Assembly: GCF_001570805.1 (NCBI RefSeq)
Contig: NZ_BCSJ01000003.1
Location: 248,001 to 312,000, forward strand
Length of the DNA stretch: 64,000 nt
Direction of reading: 5' to 3'
Origin: Brevibacterium epidermidis NBRC 14811
GTDB taxonomy: Bacteria > Actinomycetota > Actinomycetes > Actinomycetales > Brevibacteriaceae
In this document: positions 57,838-64,000 of the stretch, piece after piece
Position numbering within the stretch: position 1 is the first letter of the stretch
Layout of the letters: each line of letters opens with the position of its first letter
The notes under the pieces: generated by a model
The model's input: only the letters and a program-made list of their open reading frames with translations
Told to the model about the DNA's origin: nothing
The model's database searches: none
Program-made: the position numbers and the translations under genes

Positions 57838-58743
57838 ATGGACACCACTCCCAACGATCTGCTCGTGCTGCTGGCCGTCTCCCGCACCGCCAAATTCACG
57901 ACGGCGGCACACAACCTCGGTCTCACCCACTCGACGGTCTCCCGCCGCATCGCCGCCTTGGAGAAGTCCTTGGGCGGACGCGTGCTGGCTCGCTCGGATG
58001 ACGGATGGGAGCTGACCGACCTCGGGGAACGAGCCGTTGCGGTGGCCGAACAGATGGAGACCGCGGTCGCTGAACTCGAGAGTCCCGGCCAGGGCCCGGA
58101 GACGGTGTCCGGAGTGGTGCGGATGACCGCGACGGATGGGTTCAGCGCCTATGTCGCCTCCCCGGCGGTCGCGAAGCTGCGACGTCGGCATCCTGGGCTG
58201 AGCGTCGAGATCGTCACCGTCACCAGGCAGGCCCTGCAGCAGCGGTCCGGTCTCGATATCGAGGTCGTCGTCGGCGAACCGCGCGTGCATCGGGCAGAGG
58301 CGGTCGAGCTCGGTGACTACGAACTCGGTCTCTACGCCTCGCGTGACTATCTCGCGGCCAACGGCACCCCCGCCTCGGTGGAGGAAGTCAGCGACCACCG
58401 GCTCGTCTATTTCGTCGATTCCATGCTCCAGGTCGACGACCTCGATGCGCCGAGGCGGCTGTTTCCCGAGATGAAGGATGCACTGACCTCGACGAACGTC
58501 TTCGTTCACGTCGAAGCGACGCGTGCGGGTGCCGGAATCGGCTTCCTCCCGTGTTTCATGGCCGACCGTCACCCCGACCTCGTGCGACTCTTCCCCGATT
58601 CGGTGGCCGAGCGACTGCCCTACTGGATGGTGCTCAGACCCGATTCGATGCGGCGACCGGCGATCGCCGCCGTCGTCCAGGGACTCAAGGATGAGATGCT
58701 CGCCCACCAGGATGCTCTCGAAGGCCGGAAGTTGTCCCGGTGA
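57838..58743 (+). CDS. LysR family transcriptional regulator
   Basis: A 301-residue regulator: N-terminal winged helix-turn-helix (SRTAKFTTAAHNLGLTHSTV then SRRIAALEKSLGGRVLAR) and a C-terminal substrate-binding domain. ATG 57838 is preferred, since a -10-like CACTAT ends 7 nt before it, which would suit a leaderless mRNA; ATG 57829 is possible. The stop overlaps the start of the uroporphyrinogen-III synthase gene (GTGA). Target and inducer are unknown. Confidence 0.92.
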   Translation: MDTTPNDLLVLLAVSRTAKFTTAAHNLGLTHSTVSRRIAALEKSLGGRVLARSDDGWELTDLGERAVAVAEQMETAVAELESPGQGPETVSGVVRMTATDGFSAYVASPAVAKLRRRHPGLSVEIVTVTRQALQQRSGLDIEVVVGEPRVHRAEAVELGDYELGLYASRDYLAANGTPASVEEVSDHRLVYFVDSMLQVDDLDAPRRLFPEMKDALTSTNVFVHVEATRAGAGIGFLPCFMADRHPDLVRLFPDSVAERLPYWMVLRPDSMRRPAIAAVVQGLKDEMLAHQDALEGRKLSR

Positions 58744-59597
58744 GACTGCGCGACCAGGATATGAGCATGAACCAGCCCCAAACTGACATCGGCGACGAGC
58801 TGGTCGGACGTCGCATCGTGCTCACAGCTCAGCGGCGCGCGGAACAGCTCGCCTCCGCCCTCGAGCGTCACGGTGCCAAGATCGTGCACGCCCCGACCCT
58901 GTCCGTCATCCCGCATATCGACGACCCTGAACTCGTCACCTGCACCCGTGAACTCATCGAGGACAGGCCGGACATCGTCGTGGTCACGACCGGCGTCGGA
59001 TTCACCGGCTGGGGTGACGTGGCTGAAGCCGCGGGTCTGCGCGAGGAATGGCACTCGATGCTCGCCGGAGCACGGATATACGCCCGCGGCCCCAAGGCGC
59101 GCGGAGCGATTCAGGGGGCCGGACTGAGCGCTCACTGGGTCGCGGAATCCGAAACGAGCGCAGAGATCCAGCAGGTCCTTCTCGGCGAGGGCGTAGATGG
59201 TGAGCGCATTGCCGTACAGCATCACGGTGCCGGCGCCGACGGACTTGATGAGGCCTTCGCCGCAGCTGGCGCCGATGTCCGCTCCCTCGTCATCTACCGC
59301 TGGGGTCCGGCACCCGATCCGGCCGCCGTGATCGACGCGGTCCGACTCGTCGCGGAGCGCAGGTGCGATGCCGTGGCCTTCACCTCAGCACCCGGGGCGG
59401 CAGCATTTCTCACCGCGGCCGAGGAGCAGGGACTGCTGTCGGCCGTGATCGAGGCGTTCAACGAATCGGTGGTGGCCGCAGCAGTCGGCGACGTCACCGC
59501 AGCACCGCTGCATGAACAGGGCATCAGAACCGTGATTCCCGAGCGATTCCGACTCGGAGCCCTTGCTCGCGTGCTGATCAGCGAACTCGCCGAATGA
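58740..59597 (+). CDS. Uroporphyrinogen-III synthase family protein (HemD-like)
   Basis: The 285-residue protein (GTG 58740, overlapping the LysR stop) has the two-lobed HemD layout: GRRIVLTAQRRAEQLASAL at the start of lobe 1, VVVTTGVGFTGWGDV, a hinge, then RSLVIYRWGPAPDPAA and CDAVAFTSAPGAAAFLTAAE in lobe 2. HemD closes hydroxymethylbilane to uroporphyrinogen III. No other haem gene is near, and it lacks the C-terminal winged-helix seen in some actinobacterial relatives, so it may be a paralogue of the main hemD. ATGs at 58761 and 58767 are alternative starts. Confidence 0.85.
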   Translation: MRLRDQDMSMNQPQTDIGDELVGRRIVLTAQRRAEQLASALERHGAKIVHAPTLSVIPHIDDPELVTCTRELIEDRPDIVVVTTGVGFTGWGDVAEAAGLREEWHSMLAGARIYARGPKARGAIQGAGLSAHWVAESETSAEIQQVLLGEGVDGERIAVQHHGAGADGLDEAFAAAGADVRSLVIYRWGPAPDPAAVIDAVRLVAERRCDAVAFTSAPGAAAFLTAAEEQGLLSAVIEAFNESVVAAAVGDVTAAPLHEQGIRTVIPERFRLGALARVLISELAE

Positions 59598-59599
59598 TC

Positions 59600-59958
59600 T
59601 CAAACTGACGCGAATTCGATGTCGACGGCGTCTGACTCGCGCAGTGCGCCGATCGCCTCTGCCTCAGCGGTCACTGCGCTCTTCACCGACGTCGGGACGG
59701 TGCCGAAGGTTGCGATCGTCATGCTCAGGCGAAGGTTGATAGCAGTGCAGTCAGCGGCGCAGCAGTTCGGATCTGGTCCGGTCGCGTTCGCTGTCGTCGG
59801 ATGCGGTCGGCGCCCCACGCATGGAGTGCGGTCAGAGTGGGTCCCGGTGGCCTGTTCTGGATGCCGCAGGCTCCCGCGGCGTCAAGGAGTGAGTTGTGGC
59901 TGAGTCGCTCACCGAGGTGATGAGCGGGGAGGCGGAAGGCGATGATCTCGTCGTTCAT
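59600..59958 (-). pseudogene. Remnant of a winged-helix DNA-binding (AlkZ-like) protein with its middle deleted
   Basis: Two short minus-strand frames look like the two ends of one family. The first (59958 leftward) reads IIAFRLPAHHLGERL then LLDAAGACGIQNRPPGPTL, the typical N-terminus of winged-helix DNA-binding-domain proteins of actinobacteria. The second (about 59718-59600) reads IATFGTVPTSVKSAV then TAEAEAIGALRESDAVDIEF, like the C-terminal strand and helix of the same family. The 300 or so residues normally between them are gone and the frames differ. Family naming is from memory of these motifs. Confidence 0.65.
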
Positions 59959-60065
59959 CGCAGAGTCGGCTATGTGCCCAGGCTAATTCAGGACCCGTGT
60001 TTGAATGGGGCCATGTGCACGGCCGGTTTCAGGTGCGTGCACTACCACATCGAGAAGGGACGACG

Positions 60066-60566
60066 ATGACGCGAACGATGCAGGTCAGCGACAGTATGGT
60101 GATCAAAGCCGACGCCGCCGGGCTCTGGGAGCAGATCGCCGATCCGACCCAGATGGCCCGATGGAGCCCGGAGAACACCGGAGCCAGCACGCGCACGACT
60201 GCAGGTCCGCTGCAGACAGGCGATGTCTTCGAAGGCACGAACCGTCGCGGGCCGGCGACGTGGGTGACCGAATGCGTCGTCACCGAATCTGTGCCCTGCA
60301 AACGGTTCGCCTTCACCGTGCGCCGGATCGGGCCCCGAACTCCCAGCATCGAAGGACCGAACGCGAGCTGGGCGTACGAGTTCGAAGACCTCGGCGAGGC
60401 GACTCGAGTGACGGAGTCGTGGACAGACGATCGCCGCTCTTGGCCCGACTGGCTGGCCTGGGTCTTCGACCACATCGTCACACGGGGCCGAAGCTTCGCG
60501 GACTTCCAGCGATTGAACATCCGGCAAACCCTCACCGCCATGAAGGATGACGTCGAAAAGCGGTGA
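60066..60566 (+). CDS. SRPBCC superfamily (polyketide cyclase/START-like) protein
   Basis: From ATG 60066 (AAGGGA 6 nt upstream) the product has 166 residues: DSMVIKADAAGLWEQIADPT, QMARWSPENTGAST and YEFEDLGEATRVTESWTD are the helix-grip elements of small ligand-binding SRPBCC proteins. These bind hydrophobic ligands or act as coenzyme A-type accessory proteins; no ligand is known. It is followed 45 nt later by a thioesterase gene. Confidence 0.88.
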   Translation: MTRTMQVSDSMVIKADAAGLWEQIADPTQMARWSPENTGASTRTTAGPLQTGDVFEGTNRRGPATWVTECVVTESVPCKRFAFTVRRIGPRTPSIEGPNASWAYEFEDLGEATRVTESWTDDRRSWPDWLAWVFDHIVTRGRSFADFQRLNIRQTLTAMKDDVEKR

Positions 60567-60611
60567 CACGGACGAAACGAGGGCGAAACAACTCCTCGCT
60601 ACTCTGATCGC

Positions 60612-61073
60612 ATGACAGCGACGGCACAGCCCACTGAGAGCTCCGCCCGCCATGATGTGGAGGGGATGAACTTCTATACCCGCAAATGGGTGCGGCCTGA
60701 GGACCTCAACGCCAACGGCTCCCTCTTCGGCGGCAGCCTGCTGAGGTGGATCGACGAGGAGGCCGCGATTTACGCGATCATCCAGCTCGGCAACCATCGA
60801 GTTGTGACGAAGCTGATCTCCGAGATCGACTTCCAGGCTTCGGCGAGGGAAGGCGATCTTATCGAGATGGGGCTCCTCGCCACGCATTTCGGACGCACCT
60901 CACTGACGATGAGGGCCCGGGTGCGCAATATGATCACTCGCAGATCCATCCTCAGCATCGACAAGATCGTATTCGTCGGAGTCGACGAGGACGGCACTCC
61001 GATTCCCCACGGGTACACGACGATCACCTATGACCGAGACCGAATGCCCGAACCACACGAGAAGATCTCGTAG
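60612..61073 (+). CDS. Acyl-CoA thioesterase (hot-dog fold)
   Basis: A 153-residue hot-dog protein with RPEDLNANGSLFGGSLLRWIDEEAAIYA, shown here in the segment around residues 34-60 where the catalytic Asn and Asp lie, and RTSLTMRARVRNMIT on the central strand. It resembles YciA/BACH-type enzymes that hydrolyse acyl-CoA. A -10-like TACTCT ends 6 nt before ATG 60612, consistent with a leaderless transcript. It ends where a remnant gene begins on the opposite strand. Confidence 0.9.
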   Translation: MTATAQPTESSARHDVEGMNFYTRKWVRPEDLNANGSLFGGSLLRWIDEEAAIYAIIQLGNHRVVTKLISEIDFQASAREGDLIEMGLLATHFGRTSLTMRARVRNMITRRSILSIDKIVFVGVDEDGTPIPHGYTTITYDRDRMPEPHEKIS

Positions 61074-61291
61074 GAGAGACCGCGGTCCGACGCGGTCGCA
61101 GGTGTCGCCTCCTGGACCGCCTCGGCCTCGCATTCGCCGCGGACGATCCGCTCGATCGACGCGATGACTCTCCTGCGCACCGCAGTGTCGTAGGTGCGGA
61201 CGTTGAGCAGCAGCTCGGCGCGATCAGGGGTGATATTCGACTTCGGCCCAGCGTTCGACGCACCGACGGTGACGACGCGGACATTTCTCAC
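61074..61291 (-). pseudogene. Fragment of an M20D amidohydrolase gene
   Basis: The minus-strand frame from GTG 61291 reads VVTVGASNAGPKSNITPDRA and LLLNVRTYDTAVRRRVIASI then ERIVRGECEAE. This is the dimerisation-domain segment of HipO/AmhX-type amidohydrolases (compare the usual pattern VVTVG-QAGTK-NIIPD-A-L-L-VRT). The catalytic halves on both sides are missing and the frame runs into the thioesterase gene. It is therefore a decayed remnant of about 70 codons. Confidence 0.75.
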
Positions 61292-61351
61292 AGGATCAGC
61301 GGGTGAGGAGCCCGTTCAGGGGTGTTGCCCGGGCGGCGCGAGTTGAGCACC

Positions 61352-61978
61352 CTATTGAGCGAGCAGCCCCCGTTCGGACAGGTCCGTGCGCAGTGTGGCG
61401 GCTCCTGAGAACACGTGGCCGATGAAGCCGAGGTGTTCAGCTGCCTCTACGTTGGCGGGCAGATCATCGACGAAGACAGTCCGGGCCGGGTCGAGGTCGA
61501 ATCGGTCCCGGGTCAGTTCGAAGATTGCCGGATCGGGTTTGACGAGGCCGACCTTTCCCGAGACGACGATGTCTTCGAGTTCGCTGATCGCAGGCGCGAC
61601 GACGGGGGCATGGTGGATGGTCTCGGCCGACCAGTTCGACAGCCCGACCAGGCGGATGCCGGCGGTCTTGAGATCTGCGACGATCTCGGCCATGCCGTCG
61701 ATCGGACCGGTCAGGGACTTGTCGAAGTTCTCGTAGTAGCCGGCGACGATCTCACCGTGGCGGGGGTCCGCCTCGGCGGCTCGGGCGACGATATCGGTGA
61801 TCGGAACGCCGGAGTCAGCTGCGGTATTGAGCGTGGGGAAGTCGGCCGCCTCGGCGAAGGAATGCCATTCATCGGCACTCATGCGATCGGCCAGAGGTCC
61901 TGTCTGGTCCCAGCCGATGAGCACATTGCCGAGGTCGAAGACGACGGTCGTCGGGGTCGGGCGATCGGGTTCGGTCAT
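61352..61978 (-). CDS. HAD family hydrolase
   Basis: The 208-residue protein has HAD motif I VVFDLGNVLIGWD (nucleophile Asp, with Asn in place of the usual second Asp, as in YihX-like members), motif II VGLSNWS, motif III Lys in GLVKPDPAIFE, and motif IV VFVDDLPANVEAAE. A helical cap lies between I and II. Such enzymes are small-molecule phosphatases or dehalogenases; substrate unknown. It is divergent from a GNAT gene. Confidence 0.94.
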   Translation of the reverse strand: MTEPDRPTPTTVVFDLGNVLIGWDQTGPLADRMSADEWHSFAEAADFPTLNTAADSGVPITDIVARAAEADPRHGEIVAGYYENFDKSLTGPIDGMAEIVADLKTAGIRLVGLSNWSAETIHHAPVVAPAISELEDIVVSGKVGLVKPDPAIFELTRDRFDLDPARTVFVDDLPANVEAAEHLGFIGHVFSGAATLRTDLSERGLLAQ

Positions 61979-62076
61979 GGGCCACCACCTGCTATCGGCA
62001 TCCTGGAGTCGAACCCCACGCTACCTGGAGTTGCCGGACGATTGTGGATTCGGGCCGGCTGGCCTAGGTTGGTTGC

Positions 62077-62721
62077 ATGATCGGCTACCCGCCATTGCAG
62101 ATCCGGGTGAAGACTCCCCGACTCGAACTCGTCGGCGCCGACGATGAGATGCTCGCGGCGCTCGCCCCTCTCGTGCGGGACGGCAAGGTCTTCGCGGAAC
62201 CCGCCCCCTACGACGATCCGATGTCGTTCTACGAGTCCGACCCGGACGTGCGGGTGAGCAGGTGGCTCCAGAGCGTATGGCGTGGACGGGGACGCTTCTC
62301 TCCTTCTGACTTCCGGTTGGCCTTCGCTGTCCTCGTCGATGGTGAGGCAGTGGGGATGCAGGATCTCATTGCGGAGAAATTCGACTCCTGCGGGACGTTC
62401 GCGTCATTCTCCTGGCTGTCGACGGATGTGCGCGGTCGCGGCCTCGGCACCGAGATGCGCAGTGCTCTGTTGCATCTCGCGTTCGCGGGGCTCGGGGCGA
62501 GTGAGGCCGGTTCCGATGCGTTCGTCGACAACATCGGATCGAACAAGGTGTCTGAAGCCTTGGGGTACGAGCGCAACGGCGTCGACTGGGACATCCGCCG
62601 AGGCGAGCCGGGACGCATCCAACGCTGGCGCCTGACCCGCGAGGCGTGGGAAACCAGACGGCGGAACGACATCGAGCTCAGCGGAGTCGAGGACTTCTGC
62701 ACTTTCCTAGACCACCACTAA
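62077..62721 (+). CDS. GNAT family N-acetyltransferase (RimJ/RimL-like)
   Basis: The 214-residue protein has the acetyl-CoA loop STDVRGRGLGTEMRSALLHL and the downstream VDNIGSNKVSEALGYERNG typical of GNAT enzymes that acetylate protein or small-molecule amines. ATG 62077 has a -10-like TAGGTT ending 6 nt upstream, suggesting leaderless expression. The stop codon TAA (62719-62721) lies in the first bases of palindrome copy 2, which may act as a bidirectional 3' end with the convergent GNAT gene. Confidence 0.9.
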   Translation: MIGYPPLQIRVKTPRLELVGADDEMLAALAPLVRDGKVFAEPAPYDDPMSFYESDPDVRVSRWLQSVWRGRGRFSPSDFRLAFAVLVDGEAVGMQDLIAEKFDSCGTFASFSWLSTDVRGRGLGTEMRSALLHLAFAGLGASEAGSDAFVDNIGSNKVSEALGYERNGVDWDIRRGEPGRIQRWRLTREAWETRRRNDIELSGVEDFCTFLDHH

Positions 62722-62786
62722 TTGCTACCTGACGGCGGCCCAGCAACCTCGCGCGAGGTATCTGGGCCCCCGTCAGGTAGCAATTA
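62719..62786. repeat. Dispersed palindrome, copy 2 (inverted relative to copy 1)
   Basis: The same element as at 7810, in opposite orientation: the central 14-mer ACCTCGCGCGAGGT is flanked by CA and AT, the reverse complement of AT and TG in copy 1. The match extends to TAATTG/CAATTA at the ends; one arm mismatch (GGGCCCCCG) is present. It lies between two convergent GNAT genes. Confidence 0.92.
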
Positions 62787-62792
62787 GGGCGG

Positions 62793-63368
62793 TCACAGGC
62801 CCAGGGAGAACACCTCGTGGTCGGGGGACTTGTGTCGGAGTTCGGGGTTGCGCTGCATCCCGAGCTTCTCTGCCACTCGCTGCGACGGTCGATTGTCTCG
62901 GTGGATGATGGCGGTCAGTGTTGCAGCCACCTCGAGCTCACGAGCGTGATCGACGCAGGCCAGAGCCGCCTCGGTGGCGAACCCATTACCTTGGTCGGAC
63001 GGCTTCACATGAAAACCGACCTCAAGGTGAGGTGCGCCGTTGACGGTCTGCCAAGTCAGGCCGCAGTCGCCGAGGAACTCACCTTTGTGCGTCTCCACGA
63101 TCCACAGACCGAACCCGTGCTCTGCGTAATTGCGTCGGTTCCACCGGATCCACGCAGCCGCCTCGGTGCGGTCTTTGGGGTGAGGGTAATACTCCATCAC
63201 CTGCGGATCGCCGAGGAGGGCGGCCATATCGTCGAGATCGTCGTCGGTCATCTCCCGCAGGCGCAGACGAGGAGTGTCGCAGGGCGGCATGAGTTCAGGA
63301 TAACCGGGCGGGCCGAAGTGCGTGAAGCTGCCGGAGTGTTCAGCCAGATCGGCGTCGTCGACGGTCAC
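62793..63368 (-). CDS. GNAT family N-acetyltransferase
   Basis: A 191-residue acetyltransferase: TPRLRLREMTDDDLDDMAAL at the start, HGFGLWIVETHKGEFLGDCGLTWQ in pieces in the middle, the acetyl-CoA loop KPSDQGNGFATEAALACVDH, and NRPSQRVAEKLGMQRN near the end. It resembles RimJ/RimL-type enzymes. Frame starts at 63368 (GTG) or at the methionine near residue 27 (about 63290) just before the fold; neither has a good ribosome site. It overlaps the small upstream membrane-protein gene by 29 nt if the longer start is used. Confidence 0.9.
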   Translation of the reverse strand: MTVDDADLAEHSGSFTHFGPPGYPELMPPCDTPRLRLREMTDDDLDDMAALLGDPQVMEYYPHPKDRTEAAAWIRWNRRNYAEHGFGLWIVETHKGEFLGDCGLTWQTVNGAPHLEVGFHVKPSDQGNGFATEAALACVDHARELEVAATLTAIIHRDNRPSQRVAEKLGMQRNPELRHKSPDHEVFSLGL

Positions 63369-63528
63369 GAATGACCGCGAGTGTCGTGGCGGTGATCATG
63401 AGTACGAGGGCCAAGAGCCACAGAAATGCGGCGAAGTCATGGAACGGCGCCGCCTGGGAACTCAGTATGCAGGCGGCGGCGAACAGGATGAATGCGACGA
63501 TCCAACGGGTGAGTACCGAGTGCTTCAT
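63340..63528 (-). CDS. Small two-helix membrane protein
   Basis: From ATG 63528, with GGAGGAG just upstream, the product has 62 residues: MKHSVLTRWIVAFILFAAAC, a short loop, FAAFLWLLALVLMITATTLA, and a basic tail ending RDRRRRRSG. Two membrane helices with a positive C-terminus suggest an inner-membrane protein with both ends inside. I do not recognise a family. It overlaps the GNAT gene start. Confidence 0.7.
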   Translation of the reverse strand: MKHSVLTRWIVAFILFAAACILSSQAAPFHDFAAFLWLLALVLMITATTLAVIRDRRRRRSG

Positions 63529-63600
63529 CGCTCCTCCAACGTCAGGGTTCACGGCCGTTGGCACTGACTCTAAGTAGAGCAAGGGTGCCTGTCAACGCCG

Positions 63601-63662
63601 GTGACGGCGGCCCAGCAACCTGGCGCCAGGTATCTAGGCCCCCGTCAGGTAGCAATTGGGGA
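63601..63662. repeat. Dispersed palindrome, copy 3
   Basis: Same orientation as copy 2 (GACGGCGGCCCAGCA at the left; CCGTCAGGTAGCAATT at the right). The central 14-mer is ACCTGGCGCCAGGT, changed on both sides of the stem relative to copies 1 and 2 yet still self-complementary. The left end is truncated by about 5 bp. Confidence 0.9.
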
Positions 63663-63670
63663 GGAGATGA

Positions 63671-63715
63671 CAGCGACCCTGCGTTCACACCAAGTGGGTG
63701 AACGCAGGGTCGCTG
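63671..63715 (-). terminator. Hairpin after the cold-shock gene
   Basis: An 18-bp perfect stem (63671-63688 with 63698-63715) has a 9-nt loop, about 40 nt past the stop of the cold-shock gene. No U-run, but the stability and place suggest a 3' end. Confidence 0.7.
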
Positions 63716-63755
63716 GTGAATCTCAGAAGTCTCTAGGTGAGACTCTCAAAGAGTC

Positions 63756-63959
63756 TCAGAGGCCGCGGACGCGAGTCGCCTGCAGGCCCTTGGAGCCCAT
63801 CTCCGAGTCGAACTCGACGTTCTGACCCTCGGTGAGCTCGCGGTAGCCGGAGGCTTCGATCGCGGAGAAGTGAGTGAACACGTCAGCCGAACCGTCGTCA
63901 GGCTGGATGAATCCGAAACCCTTTTCCGCGTTGAACCATTTCACGGTACCTGTTGCCAT
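63756..63959 (-). CDS. Cold-shock protein (CspA family)
   Basis: A 67-residue single-domain cold-shock protein: [20 protein letters not shown] carries RNP1 (KGFGFI) and DVFTHFSAI carries RNP2. It binds single-stranded RNA/DNA and acts as an RNA chaperone. ATG 63959 is preceded by AAGGAT. The visible 5' leader to the window edge is AT-rich (TTAAAAAATAAGG on the minus strand), as is common for these genes. Confidence 0.97.
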   Translation of the reverse strand: MATGTVKWFNAEKGFGFIQPDDGSADVFTHFSAIEASGYRELTEGQNVEFDSEMGSKGLQATRVRGL

Positions 63960-64000
63960 AATCTTTGTATCCTTATTTTTTAACTGATGACCGCTGCTGC

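Overview
The window is the chromosomal replication-origin region of a high-GC Gram-positive actinobacterium, most likely a Brevibacterium or a close relative. This rests on the gene order (rpmH-rnpA-yidD-yidC-jag-rsmG-parA-parB on one side of dnaA; dnaN-recF-dciA-gyrB-gyrA-DUF3566-tRNA on the other), on the actinobacterial cell-envelope block, and on the GC-rich third codon positions. The genus is an inference; the phylum is secure.

Layout. 1-7.4 kb holds transport and secreted functions: a partial Na+/Ca2+ exchanger, a UvrA-like ATPase lacking room for the UvrB-binding region, a DHA2 efflux pump, a GH114-type lipoprotein and a CHAP-domain secreted hydrolase. 7.4-16.4 kb holds tRNA-Ala, a 38-residue DLW-39-type microprotein, tRNA-Ile and the leftward replication cluster DUF3566-gyrA-gyrB-dciA-recF-dnaN. 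dnaA (17.0-18.7 kb) is flanked on both sides by clusters of DnaA boxes. 19-25 kb holds the rightward rpmH-to-parB cluster. 25.2-27.9 kb is a gene-free, AT-richer stretch carrying at least eight strong parS sites. 27.9-39.4 kb is the envelope block: a CwlM-like protein without amidase zinc ligands, trxA, trxB, a pseudokinase, murJ, a DUF6049 protein, a Nudix hydrolase and, divergently, the CCA-adding enzyme. 39.5-47.3 kb holds an acyl-CoA synthetase, a class A PBP, a GT87-like membrane protein and rpsF-ssb-rpsR-rplI. 47.5-64 kb is accessory: DUF488/TUDOR, an ArgE-like deacetylase, DUF445, an ABC transporter with two paralogous FtsX-type permeases, dnaB, LysR, uroporphyrinogen-III synthase, two gene remnants, small enzymes and a cold-shock protein.

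The genes together run initiation (DnaA, DnaN, DciA with DnaB, gyrase), segregation (ParA, ParB, parS), membrane-protein insertion (YidC, YidD, Jag) and peptidoglycan synthesis (MurJ, the pseudokinase, CwlM, the PBP). The most unusual points are a ParB with about 350 residues of basic-then-acidic low-complexity sequence near its N-terminus, the dense parS array next to it, and a three-copy dispersed palindrome with a compensatory stem change. All family assignments are from reading the sequence; no database search was run.
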